Both the position numbers and the translations under genes were made by a program. Shown here piece after piece: positions 47,008 through 55,148 of a DNA stretch of 64,000 nt. The notes beneath the pieces were generated by a model. It had not been told where the DNA came from, made no database searches, and saw only the letters and a list, made by a program, of their open reading frames with translations. The DNA lies in contig CAKPPS010000001.1 of assembly GCA_934177795.1 (NCBI GenBank), positions 1 to 64,000 of the forward strand, given 5' to 3'. This stretch comes from an uncultured Clostridia bacterium. Its GTDB lineage: Bacteria > Bacillota > Clostridia > TANB77 > CAG-508. Within the stretch, counting starts at the first letter, position 1. Each line of letters starts with the position of its first letter.

Positions 47008-48006
47008 ATGAAAAGAAAAATGATACAATATAATTTATTAAAAAATTCAATATCAGCTTATTTTGCTATGATAGAGATTCATAACAAGCCAAATATAAGT
47101 TATAGATATGAAACTGTAACATTACTAATTATAAATGCATGGGAATTAGCACTAAAATCATTTATAAGAAAATATATAAAGAATAGAAATATTTTTACTA
47201 CATACGGACATACAATTACATTAGATAAGGCTTTGAGTTATGTTAATGAGAAAATAAACACTGAAAAAACCAAAAAATTTATAGCAATAAAGGAAAATAT
47301 AGAGTCAATTGAAGAGTACAGAAATAATATTACTCATTTTTATAATGAAGAATTAGAACCATATATATTTATGCTTGTTGCTAAATCAGCCTTAAATTAT
47401 GTGGAATTTTTAAAAGAGTATTTTAATAAAGATATTATGTCAGAAGAAGGTCTTTTTATATTACCATTAGGTTTTAAATTACCTTTTAAACCAGAAGAAT
47501 TCTTATCAAATAAAGCCGCAACTAGTTTATAAACAGAAGAAGCAAAAAATTTCATGTACAATATAGTAAAGAAGATTAATAATTTAAAGAACGAAGGGAT
47601 TGAGGATTCTATTGTATTAGGTTTTAGTTTGTATATGGAAAGTATAAAAAAATGCGATAATAGTGACTTGATAGCGGCAATTACTAGCATAGATGATGCG
47701 GATATAAAATTAGGACAAAGAAAAAAAGTAAAAATTGTAAATGATCAAGATGCACCAATAATGCAATTAAGTGATGAAGAAATTATTTATACTTACCCAT
47801 TAACATATGGAGATGTTTGGAAATCTTGTAAGCTAAGGATAGTAGGTTTTAAAAAAGGTGAAAAATTTAATAGTATTATGAAAGAAATTAAGAATAATCC
47901 TAAATTTTGTTATGAAAGAAAAGCAAATCCTAAAAGTGAAAGAAGTGCAAGAACGTATCTATATTCCAATAATGTAATAGAAGAAATAGAAAAAATGTAT
48001 ATCTAA
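47008..48006 (+). pseudogene. DUF3644-family gene with in-frame TAA
   Basis: Two parts in one frame: 47008-47532 (NSISAYFAMIEIHNKPNISYRYETVTLLIINAWELALKS as DUF3644 start) and 47533-48006 (TEEAKNFMYNIVKKINNL to KNNPKFCYERKANPKSERSA). A TAA at 47530-47532 is the only break; the two halves together have the length and order of a whole ~330-residue DUF3644 protein. Members are often found near defence genes. Either recently broken, or read through; unlike other breaks in this window it is not at CGG. An ATG at 47554 could restart the second part. Confidence 0.75.
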
Positions 48007-48027
48007 AATATGATATTTAAGATGAAG

Positions 48028-48073
48028 AAAATCTATAAGGCATAACACAATAAATTGCCTATAGATTTTTTTT
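48028..48073 (+). terminator. Terminator after the DUF3644 gene
   Basis: AAATCTATA-GGCA pairs with TGCC-TATAGATTT, followed by eight T residues. Confidence 0.8.
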
Positions 48074-48095
48074 ATTTTTTCGAGTGAGCTTTGAG

Positions 48096-48166
48096 TGTAC
48101 TCTAAAGGCAGGATAGCGTGCATCACGCAACGCATATACACATAGAAGGACAAGCCTTCTAGAGTT
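48096..48166. ncRNA. Candidate structured RNA of the island
   Basis: A locally GC-rich stretch in a noncoding gap: outer ACTCTA (48099-48104) with TAGAGT (48160-48165), inner hairpins GCGTG-CAT-CACGC (48116-48128) and AGAAGG-ACAAG-CCTTCT (48144-48160). This suggests a three-way junction. No known family recognised. Confidence 0.35.
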
Positions 48167-48206
48167 AATCAAAGAACAAAATTTTTAAGCAAATCTGATG
48201 CAGAAA

Positions 48207-48389
48207 TTCACCCAGGTGAACTAATTAAAAAGTGATAATAATTATTAAAGAGTGTCAATAATTAAAGGTAGTTCATCCGGTGAACTCAATTACAATAAAA
48301 AATTCACTCAGTGAACTTGAAATTTTGATAAAGGTTCACCGAGTGAACTAAAATGTAAGAGATTTTACATAGTAGTTCATTTTGTGAAT
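48207..48389. promoter_or_regulatory. Five phased palindromes upstream of the HEPN gene
   Basis: Sites of form (G)TTCA-N3-5-TGAA(C) at 48207-48220, 48271-48285, 48303-48315, 48334-48348 and 48375-48389. Centre spacings of about 64, 31, 32 and 41 bp are near 6, 3, 3 and 4 helical turns. They lie 95-275 bp ahead of the 48483 start and look like operators for a cooperative dimeric regulator. Confidence 0.7.
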
Positions 48390-48482
48390 TACTAGTAATT
48401 CTATTAAAAATATGATATAAATGTAATAATTCTATATTTTCTGTAGATAATTAAAAAGATTTAAGAAAGGTCATTAAAAATA

Positions 48483-49814
48483 ATGTTTAATTTTAGTAAT
48501 ATAGTTTATATTGAAAGAAGAAAATATACTTATTCTTTAGATGAAGATAATAATAAATTAATATTGATACCCCATTCAAAGGAAATAAATGAGTTTTCTA
48601 TAGTAAAAGAATTAATGGGAAAATGGATATATTTAAAAGGAGATGAACTTGTTAATTTTAGTGCTTTGCTTGGTTATGGCCATGTACATAGAGGTAATAT
48701 GTGTTTTGATATAACATGTCTAGTTAGATATTTTCCTGATTTTAATAAAAAAGTGCAAAAGCCTGGTACTTTTAAATCTATAAGTTTTTCTTCATTAGCA
48801 ATAGATTATTTTATTGGGCATAAAAATGGACTATTAGATAAATCTATAAATATATTATCTAAGTTTAAGAATGATGAAGACAATGATGATGAAATCGAGG
48901 AGCCTAAAAAACATAAATTTATTTATAAAGGAAATGAATATAATTTATACTTTATGACTATAGGAAGATTTGAATTTGAAAAAAGATTTCCGTTTAATAT
49001 TTTTTCAACATTAAATATTGAAAGTTCTAAGAACATAAATCTTGATGAATTATATGATTTAGTTAATTTGATTAGACTATTTTTACAATTTATATCAAAT
49101 AGAAGAGTTATAGACATTGATGAGATATTCATAATGAAAGAAAATGAGAGTTTTGATTTTAATGGAACAGTTAAACTAAATAATTTTAAATTAATGGAAC
49201 CAAGCAAATGGAATATAATAACTTATGATTTAATTAAAGATAATTTGAGTAACTTACTACAAGAAATTGCAGACAATAATATTTGCTTTAGATCTTTATT
49301 TAATTATGAATCAGATAAAATAAATTCAGTTGATATAATGAATATATGCGCTAGTTTTGAAAGTCAATTTAATAATACATATCCGAATTTCAAAAATAAA
49401 GATTTTAAAAAAGTAAAGAAGGAAATTATAGAATATTTAAAAATAATGCCTAATAACTATAATACATCTGAATTAGAAGAAATGAATAATATTACAAATG
49501 GAATAAAAAATTATAATGATACGTTAAAATCAAAGTTACAATATGCGTTAGAAGAATTTATAAAAATTTATGAATCTGGCGGTGGAAAAGTAAATTTTGA
49601 TTTTGGTAAAGATTATATTAATATGCCAAATAGATTTAAGAATGCTAGAAATGCATTAGACCATGGTAATGTTAAGTATGAGCTATCAAATCAAGAATAT
49701 TTTGATGTTAATTTAGTTAGAGCTATAATTTATATGATGATTTTGAAAAAAATCAAGTTGTCAGACGAACAGATTAAAATGTGTATAAGAAAAATTATAA
49801 AAGGAATAGAGTAG
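48483..49814 (+). CDS. ApeA-like HEPN-domain protein (putative anti-phage RNase)
   Basis: 443 residues. N-terminal beta-rich ApeA-like region (IYLKGDELVNFSALLGYGHVHRGNMCFDIT) and C-terminal helical HEPN region with Arg389-x4-His394 (RNALDH), the ribonuclease motif of this superfamily. ApeA proteins act as abortive-infection nucleases cutting tRNA. Preceded by phased palindromes that could repress it, and located in an integrative island, both consistent with defence. SD AAAGG. Confidence 0.7.
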   Translation: MFNFSNIVYIERRKYTYSLDEDNNKLILIPHSKEINEFSIVKELMGKWIYLKGDELVNFSALLGYGHVHRGNMCFDITCLVRYFPDFNKKVQKPGTFKSISFSSLAIDYFIGHKNGLLDKSINILSKFKNDEDNDDEIEEPKKHKFIYKGNEYNLYFMTIGRFEFEKRFPFNIFSTLNIESSKNINLDELYDLVNLIRLFLQFISNRRVIDIDEIFIMKENESFDFNGTVKLNNFKLMEPSKWNIITYDLIKDNLSNLLQEIADNNICFRSLFNYESDKINSVDIMNICASFESQFNNTYPNFKNKDFKKVKKEIIEYLKIMPNNYNTSELEEMNNITNGIKNYNDTLKSKLQYALEEFIKIYESGGGKVNFDFGKDYINMPNRFKNARNALDHGNVKYELSNQEYFDVNLVRAIIYMMILKKIKLSDEQIKMCIRKIIKGIE

Positions 49815-49853
49815 TATTATATAAATGTTTGAAAGTAATTAAAAGAAAAAAAC

Positions 49854-49876
49854 GAGTAGTTCGCTAAGAACTACTC
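49854..49876 (+). terminator. Hairpin after the HEPN gene
   Basis: GAGTAGTTC-GCTAA-GAACTACTC, perfect 9-bp stem; the T tail is weak. Confidence 0.6.
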
Positions 49877-49965
49877 TTAATCTTCTTAATGCCGATGTAA
49901 AAATCACATGGCTTAATTTAATTAGATTATACTATATAATATGGTTAAAGTCAATAAAAATATAC

Positions 49966-50704
49966 TCATTTTGTAAAAAGTTGAATCATTTTTTTATCTA
50001 GAAAATCTAAACTAGAATTAGATAAATGTACTCCAGCTAATAAGTCTTTAGATGTTTTAGGATAGTAAATTCGTTGCTTACTAATAGTTGTAATTTGATT
50101 AAGTAATGCAATACTTCCTTTTTTCATTTTAGTAATTTCAGTTTCAAACTTTTTTAAGAATTCAAGTTCTTGAGATAATATAGGAAGTTGTTCTAATTCA
50201 TCTTGTATATCTTCATATTTTTCAATTTTGTTTTTACTAATAGCAGATAACTTATTAAAAGTATCATTAAAATTTTTCTGAAATTTATTATATAAAATAG
50301 TATAAATTTCTTCTCCTAGATTTACAGTATTGTCATAATATGTTTTATTTTCCTTAATAGAAGTAAGTGGGATTACATTTAATGTGCCAAATGATGGTTT
50401 ATCATCTTTATTAAGTACAATGCAATAATGTAATCCACCTAATTCTCCGACCTACATTAAATCCTAAATTGGCTTTTATAATATCTCCACGTTTATATCT
50501 TTTTAATTTAGTAGAATCAAAAGATTTTTCTTCATCATGATAATTAGCAAAGTCATTAATCCAATAAGCTAAAATATCAGATTTTTTATATTCTTCTAAA
50601 TCTATATGTTTTTCAAAACTTTGGTTTAATCGTTTTAAGCATAAATCCTTATGATTTATAGAATTTATTTTTATATTTTCAATATCATTATTAGTATTAT
50701 TCAT
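49966..50704 (-). CDS. PemK/MazF-like toxin with C-terminal extension, frame restored at a CGGA site
   Basis: Minus-strand frame from 50704 encodes a helical N-part (LKRLNQSFEKHIDLEEYKK) and the PemK start YKRGDIIKANLGFNVG, then an in-frame CGG at 50449-50447. Continuing from GGA gives GELGGLHYCIVLNKDDKPSF, GTLNVIPLTS and a coiled-coil C-part to TGA at 49966: about 245 residues. MazF/PemK folds need GGxHY and TVxPLTS, both in the shifted frame. Without the shift only 97 residues remain. No antitoxin is adjacent. Upstream SD AAGGGCGG. Confidence 0.8.
50446..50449 (-). other. CGGA recoding site 3 (PemK-like toxin)
   Basis: Minus-strand context GTA GGT CGG AGA. A +1 shift gives GGT-(C)-GGA-GAA and restores the toxin core. 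Confidence 0.65.
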
Positions 50705-50826
50705 AAATTTACCGCCCTTCTAAAAACATTTGTTCTATTATATCATCTATTACGATAAAAGTCTATATTTTTTGAAATATTTTTTATTTTGCTATAGGCA
50801 GTATCTGTTATACTTAAAAATTATAT

Positions 50827-50857
50827 TTTCTAACAAAATTAATTCAAGTTTCTAACA
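50827..50857. repeat. Right arm-type integrase sites
   Basis: TTTCTAACA at 50827-50835 and 50849-50857, 22 bp apart, same orientation and spacing as at the left end of the island. The rest of 50705-51000 holds no gene I can support. Confidence 0.7.
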
Positions 50858-50999
50858 CTTTTGAAATTTTTCATAAAACTTAAAAAACTCAAAAAGTAAA
50901 TATAGAGTAAGTATTTGCTTTAAAAACACTTACAGCAACAACGATTTTATAAAACACTAAAAATCAATAACAATTAATAAATAAAGAACTCAAAACTGT

Positions 51000-51051
51000 A
51001 CTTAGAAACCAGTGCCACGGCGTGGGGGTTCGAGCCCCTTCATCCGCACCA
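51000..51051 (+). repeat. attR: truncated copy of the tRNA-Leu 3' half
   Basis: Matches 43233-43283 from the anticodon loop to CCA with a G-to-A change, one missing A in the variable arm and a T-to-C change in the T loop. It has no 5' half, so it is not a functional tRNA but the far attachment site. The original tRNA terminator follows at 51092. Confidence 0.85.
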
Positions 51052-51091
51052 ATGACGTATTTGTTCAAACTATTAGAACAGATAATACCAA

Positions 51092-51126
51092 AATCAATCA
51101 GAAAATAAATCGGATTGATTTTTTTC
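51092..51126 (+). terminator. Displaced tRNA-Leu terminator
   Basis: AATCAATC pairs with GATTGATT, followed by a T run, 40 nt after attR. Probably the terminator of the uninterrupted tRNA gene. Confidence 0.75.
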
Positions 51127-51167
51127 TGTTTAAAAACAATATTAAAATCATCCAAAACGAAAGGATG

Positions 51168-51260
51168 GTGTTAAGATTGAAAATAATTAAACAAGAATTA
51201 CAATTTGAAGAATGTCTAAAGCAGAGACTTGAATTTAATAGTATAAAATTAAAGAAATGA
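51168..51260 (+). CDS. Possible short ORF
   Basis: AAAGGATG precedes GTG (51168) or TTG (51177) opening a 27-30 residue ORF, LKIIKQELQFEECLKQRLEF plus SIKLKK. A hairpin (AATGTC/GACATT) follows the stop. Unknown; could be a remnant. Confidence 0.3.
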   Translation: MLRLKIIKQELQFEECLKQRLEFNSIKLKK

Positions 51261-51354
51261 GAATGTCAATTAAAAAAATTTCTTTAATTTTATAGACATT
51301 TAAAAAAATAAATAGTATATTTATAGTATATTATAAAGTATGGAGGAAAAAATA

Positions 51355-51450
51355 TTGGATAAACCAAATAAAGAAATGAAAGAAGAAATAGAAACATCTC
51401 AAGAACAGTCAGCTGTGGTTCAAGATTCTAAAATGAGTTTAGAAGCTTAA
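51355..51450 (+). CDS. 31-residue peptide coupled to next gene
   Basis: TTG start 8 nt after GGAGG, MDKPNKEMKEEIETSQEQSA then VVQDSKMSLEA, stop TAA sharing its last A with the ATG at 51450 (TAATG). Translational coupling is likely. Alternatively it is the true N-terminus of the next protein with a one-base deletion. Confidence 0.45.
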   Translation: MDKPNKEMKEEIETSQEQSAVVQDSKMSLEA

Positions 51451-52543
51451 TGAATTTAGCTCCAAAGCCAATTGATGAATATAATGAAGACAGCAGAATG
51501 GACTATTTAGATAGACTATTTTCTGGACTAAAGGATATGGAATTTAAATTTAAGGCAATTGTAAGAAGCTTTAATATGGAAGAACAATTGGAAGATAGTT
51601 TTAATACTTATTTTGATAGAGCGAAAAAAGAACTTTCTGAATTAGGATATGGTAGTAAAAATGAAAGTCTTCAGAAAATTTATCAAAAAATATTTGCAGA
51701 TATGAAACCAGAGTTATTGGAGAAGGCTAAGCAAACTTTTTTGCGGATACACAATGTATGGAGGGCTAGGGGAGACATCTAGTATGATAAATGATGTAGA
51801 AAGTATAAATGAATTGCTTCATATTACTCATTCATCAATCATAAATGATGATGAACTTCTACAATCTATGCCAGTTTTAGAAACTAAAAAAAATTCATTT
51901 GGTTATGATATAACTTTATATGGTGAAGAAAATGAAGTTTCAAAAGGAATATTTTTAAATCTTCCTCTTGATTTAGATGTAGGATATACTGATATAGTTT
52001 CTATGAAAGATCGAACATTAATGATGGTAAGAGATAGAGGGCATGCTTTAACTATAGATATAGATTCTAGTGATAAGGATAATGTAGATGTTAGATATTT
52101 TGTACCTAAAATATGTAATTTAGATATGGTAAAGGCTCTACCAGGAATTAACGAGAGCAGTATTACTCAAAATGGAGCAAGCGGTTTTTTTGTTTCAACC
52201 CAAAAAGATATTTCTGAAAGTATATCTAGTTTTATTGCTAATGTTCCTACTGATATGGATATACCTGAAATCAGAATGAATGAAATAAACATAGTAGAAA
52301 CGTTTGATAAATCAGAAATATTTGGAAATTCACGGAAAAGCAATACAAAAGGAAAACGAAGAACTAATAGATAACAAAAATACAACTCCATTTACTATCA
52401 ATGATGCTAAGAGCTTAGCTACTAGTAGAAAATTTAGTAAAATAAAAGAAATGTTTTCTAAATTTAAAGAATTTATAAAGTCAAAATCTAGTGTACTAAA
52501 ATCAAAAGGAGAAGATAAAGAAAACTATGATCAAAGTAGATGA
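51450..52543 (+). CDS. Unknown protein whose frame is restored at two CGGA sites
   Basis: Three overlapping frames join into ~363 residues. Frame 1: DEYNEDSRMDYLDRLFSGLK to KAKQTFL, then in-frame CGG at 51744. From GGA: GYTMYGGLGETSSMINDVES through FDKSEIFGNS, then in-frame CGG at 52333. From GGA: GKAIQKENEELIDNKNTTPF to a Lys-rich end at 52543. Each frame is open only between its CGG sites, and composition is coherent throughout. I do not recognise the family. The next gene overlaps its end by 17 bp. Confidence 0.7.
51744..51747 (+). other. CGGA recoding site 4
   Basis: Codon context TTT TTG CGG ATA. A +1 shift gives TTG-(C)-GGA-TAC. Confidence 0.6.
52333..52336 (+). other. CGGA recoding site 5
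   Basis: Codon context AAT TCA CGG AAA. A +1 shift gives TCA-(C)-GGA-AAA. Confidence 0.6.
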
Positions 52544-53006
52544 TATTGCCAAAGAAACTTTAGATATTTTAAAATATTTTAATTCTGATTTTGTATCTAA
52601 AATACCAAATAAATTTTTAGAAAATTTAAAAATGATAGCTGAAACATCTCAAATTGCTGTAAATATAGATAGGGATAAAAAATTGGAAGAACAAGAAATA
52701 ACTGAGGATTGTAAAGATTTGATATCTTTAATTTATTATAGTTATGTAGCAAATGAAAATGATAAAAAAGAAATTTTAAAATGTTGGAATAAAAATGAGC
52801 AAAAATATCAAAATGAATTAAATGAAAAATATAATGCTAATGATATTTTTAAAAATATTCACAATAAGGTAAAAACACATACTGATATAACTGAAAAAAG
52901 TGAACATTCTAATTTGCCTCAGATAGTTGAAAATCATAGCTTTATTAAAAGTATTTGGAAGAAGATAAAAGGATTATTTAATATGAATAATAATGAAAAA
53001 AACTAA
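52527..53006 (+). CDS. Hypothetical protein
   Basis: 159 residues, acidic and helical, no membrane segment: AKETLDILKYFNSDFVSKIP, then ENDKKEILKCWNKNEQKYQN, Lys-rich end (IWKKIKGLFNMNNNEKN) like the end of the preceding protein (KIKEMFSKFKEFIKSK), so the two may be related or act together. Overlaps the preceding gene by 17 bp. Terminator follows. Confidence 0.6.
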   Translation: MIKVDDIAKETLDILKYFNSDFVSKIPNKFLENLKMIAETSQIAVNIDRDKKLEEQEITEDCKDLISLIYYSYVANENDKKEILKCWNKNEQKYQNELNEKYNANDIFKNIHNKVKTHTDITEKSEHSNLPQIVENHSFIKSIWKKIKGLFNMNNNEKN

Positions 53007-53050
53007 TATTTTACAAGACAAGAAGACAATTAATTTGAATTACAGATAAA

Positions 53051-53079
53051 AAATCAATCAGAAATGATTGATTTTTTTT
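53051..53079 (+). terminator. Terminator
   Basis: AATCAATC-AGAAAT-GATTGATT followed by T residues. Confidence 0.85.
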
Positions 53080-53140
53080 GAGCCCAAAACAAGATATTAA
53101 CAAAATTATAAAATATTTATTGTAATTTATTAAAATCAGG

Positions 53141-53217
53141 TTTACTTATTATGTAAAAAGATGTATAATGAATGTAGTAACTATTGAATTTTTCATATGG
53201 GCATTGCCCAAAAGGAG
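53141..53217 (+). promoter_or_regulatory. Promoter/operator/leader cassette A
   Basis: TTTACT (53141), 17-bp spacer, TATAAT (53164). The -35 lies in an inverted repeat TTTAC-N7-GTAAA (53141-53157). The leader ends with the palindrome TGGGCA-T-TGCCCA (53198-53210) touching the SD AAAGGAG. The same arrangement, with an identical 17-bp repeat, precedes the 61055 gene. Confidence 0.75.
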
Positions 53218-53224
53218 AAAAATT

Positions 53225-53695
53225 ATGAATAATATGAAAGAAACACTCAAAAAAGCAGGTTATAACGTATCAACAAAAAATCAAGAAGAAGAGAACGTGG
53301 TGGAAACACCAGTCTATCGGAAAGTTGATTTTGCATCATTAACAAAAAAAGAACAAAAAAGAATGGTGCATGATGAAACATGGCGTCTCGAGAACAAGAT
53401 TCCATACATGTGGGAAGAGTTCGCGATGCGTATCGCACAATACAACTTTCTGAATCCAGAAAATCCGATTACAGACGATTTTCTGATGAGAGTTGTAAAA
53501 CAAGGAGAAAAGATGGATATCTGGGGTGATGATGCGTATTACTGTTGCAATCTTCGAACTCATAATAGTGATACAAACTATCGAAGTTTGGTGGCTTTGA
53601 TGGGGGAAGAGCTTGTAAAGGAAATGGAGAGCTTCGGCGTAAGCTGGGGATATTATGCTTTAGTATATGATGAAATTGCCAGAAAAAAATGGTAA
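53225..53695 (+). CDS. Hypothetical protein with foreign-looking codon use
   Basis: 156 residues, soluble: KKEQKRMVHDETWRLENKIP, then MWEEFAMRIAQYNFLNPENP and SFGVSWGYYALVYDEIARKK. ATG 53225 is 7 nt after AAAGGAG. Codons CGT, CTC, GCG and a CGG (53318-53320, also followed by A) occur; here the CGG is read in frame as Arg, since a shift would end the protein 8 codons later. It is thus the exception to the CGGA pattern and probably recently acquired. Family not recognised. Confidence 0.7.
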   Translation: MNNMKETLKKAGYNVSTKNQEEENVVETPVYRKVDFASLTKKEQKRMVHDETWRLENKIPYMWEEFAMRIAQYNFLNPENPITDDFLMRVVKQGEKMDIWGDDAYYCCNLRTHNSDTNYRSLVALMGEELVKEMESFGVSWGYYALVYDEIARKKW

Positions 53696-53723
53696 TTTTA
53701 AAGAGCTTAAATTTTTTTCAGAG

Positions 53724-53757
53724 CAAAGAGGTTAGTGAATACTAGCCTCTTTGTTTT
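53724..53757 (+). terminator. Terminator
   Basis: CAAAGAGGTTAG pairs with CTAGCCTCTTTG (one wobble), then TTTT. Confidence 0.85.
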
Positions 53758-53902
53758 GAAAAATTTACTAAAAAATAATAGATAGGAAAATAATAAAATT
53801 AATACATAGTATTGAAAGAATAATCATTTACTTTTGAAAGTTATTGTAAATGTTGAAAATGTAATATTTGATAAAATTATTCTAAACAAAAATAAAAAAG
53901 TA

Positions 53903-53931
53903 TTGTCAAAAAAAATCGTTTATGGTAAGAT
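53903..53931 (+). promoter_or_regulatory. Promoter of the 54056 gene with structured leader
   Basis: TTGTCA, 17-bp spacer, TAAGAT. The ~120-nt leader carries an SD-like AGGAGG (53965-53970) without a clear ORF and a hairpin ATTCACC/GGTGAAT-like (53987-54016). Nothing else is seen in 53758-54055. Confidence 0.6.
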
Positions 53932-54055
53932 TTTATTAAATCATACTTTTATATCATATGAAAGAGGAGGTGGAAAATAAAGTATATTCACCTATTGCAG
54001 ATTTTGGTGGGTGAATTATTTCTTGTTGTTATGAGTAATTTATAAGGAGGACAAA

Positions 54056-54550
54056 ATGACACAGTTAACAAATGAAATGATAATCCAAAGTCTTAACAAA
54101 AATTTTGTTTTTATGAGATTAGATTTTATATTATCGGCAATAATTTTACTAGTCTTTGGAATCATATATTTTTTGAAAGGAAGAAGAGAACAAAATTCTA
54201 GAAGAAAAAAAGGCATAATAATAGGTGTGATTTTTATTGCATTTTTAATGGGAGTTCCAGCATTTAAAAATTCTCTAAAATATAGTGCAATACAATCTTC
54301 GATAAAAAATAACTGCTTTGAAGTAGTAATTGATACTGTAGCAAGAACTGATTTTACTACAGCTGATGGAGATACAACCTACTATGTTTATCTAACCAAT
54401 AATGGAAAAATGCCTGTTAGCCAAAATACATATTATCATATTTCTTCTGGAGATTCAGTATATGTTGTAATTGCAAAAGGTAGATTTGGAGGAAAATATC
54501 CAACAGGACAACTTTATTTAACAAGTGAATACCAATATGTTAATAACTAA
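54056..54550 (+). CDS. Membrane protein, unknown function
   Basis: 164 residues: two membrane helices (FILSAIILLVFGIIYFLKG and GIIIGVIFIAFLMGVPAF) separated by a basic loop, then an extracytoplasmic beta-rich domain (FEVVIDTVARTDFTTADGDT, YHISSGDSVYVVIAKGRFGG). SD AAGGAGG. Not recognised. Confidence 0.65.
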   Translation: MTQLTNEMIIQSLNKNFVFMRLDFILSAIILLVFGIIYFLKGRREQNSRRKKGIIIGVIFIAFLMGVPAFKNSLKYSAIQSSIKNNCFEVVIDTVARTDFTTADGDTTYYVYLTNNGKMPVSQNTYYHISSGDSVYVVIAKGRFGGKYPTGQLYLTSEYQYVNN

Positions 54551-54551
54551 A

Positions 54552-54583
54552 AAAGAAGGAGGGAAAACCTTCCTTTCTTTTTT
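54552..54583. terminator. Terminator between convergent genes
   Basis: AAAGAAGGAGG pairs imperfectly with CCTTCCTTTCTTT, then a T run. Confidence 0.7.
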
Positions 54584-54595
54584 AATTTGAATATA

Positions 54596-55135
54596 TTACA
54601 AATCAATTGTTATATTTTGTTTTGTATTTTCATTAATTTGAAATAAATATTCTTCATTAAATCCAAATAGCATTGCTATAAGATTATAAGGAACAACATG
54701 AATTTTTGTATTATATTTTGTTACATCATTGTTATATAATCTTCTAGCAGCTTGTAACTGACTTTCTATTTTAGACAAATTCTTTTGAAGTTCTAAAAAT
54801 TGCTCACTTGCTTTTAAATTAGGATAAATTTCAGCTACAGCTAATATTTTATTAATTTGATTATTTAATTCTTCACTAACTTTTAGGTCTTTTGTTTCAT
54901 TATATTGAGTTCTCAATTTTATTATTTTTTCAAAAGTTTCTTTTTCATAATTCATATAACCTTTTACAGTGTTTACTAGATTAGGTATTAAATCAAATCT
55001 TTGTTGTAAGTAAACATCTATACAGCTTTTTGATTGTTTTATTTTTATTTTTAATTTAGTTAAACTATTATATTGAACAACTATTAATATTATTAAAACA
55101 AATAAAATAATTATTCCTATAATTGGTAATGACAT
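54596..55135 (-). CDS. lemA: LemA family protein
   Basis: 179 residues: N-terminal membrane helix, then the LemA bundle (KSCIDVYLQQRFDLIPNLVN, TVKGYMNYEKETFEKI, RRLYNNDVTKYNTKIHVVP). Function poorly known; coupled to a DUF3137 gene 14 bp upstream, a common pair. Confidence 0.9.
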   Translation of the reverse strand: MSLPIIGIIILFVLIILIVVQYNSLTKLKIKIKQSKSCIDVYLQQRFDLIPNLVNTVKGYMNYEKETFEKIIKLRTQYNETKDLKVSEELNNQINKILAVAEIYPNLKASEQFLELQKNLSKIESQLQAARRLYNNDVTKYNTKIHVVPYNLIAMLFGFNEEYLFQINENTKQNITIDL

Positions 55136-55148
55136 AATAGTATTCCTC

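Larger units (their letters stand above)
43284..51051. mobile_element. Integrative genomic island in tRNA-Leu
   Basis: About 7.8 kb between the tRNA 3' end and an imperfect copy of that end (51000-51051, three differences). It has a tyrosine integrase reading toward the tRNA, a small excisionase-like gene, and matched arm-type sites: TTTCTAACA twice, 22 bp apart, at both ends (43337 and 43359; 50827 and 50849). Cargo: PfkB kinase, methyltransferase, DUF3644 gene, ApeA-like HEPN gene and PemK-like toxin. No conjugation or phage structural genes, so mobilisation would need a helper. Confidence 0.85.

Noticed and set aside
51000..51051. Second tRNA-Leu
   Set aside because: Only the 3' half from the anticodon loop onward is present; it is the island's attachment-site copy.
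51447..51452. A seventh frameshift at the start of the 51450 gene
   Set aside because: The break would be a -1 event at TAATG with no CGG; stop-start overlap with translational coupling explains it more simply.
53965..54016. Leader peptide after the AGGAGG at 53965
   Set aside because: A GTG-initiated 14-codon ORF abuts the SD too closely and has no recognisable regulatory codons.
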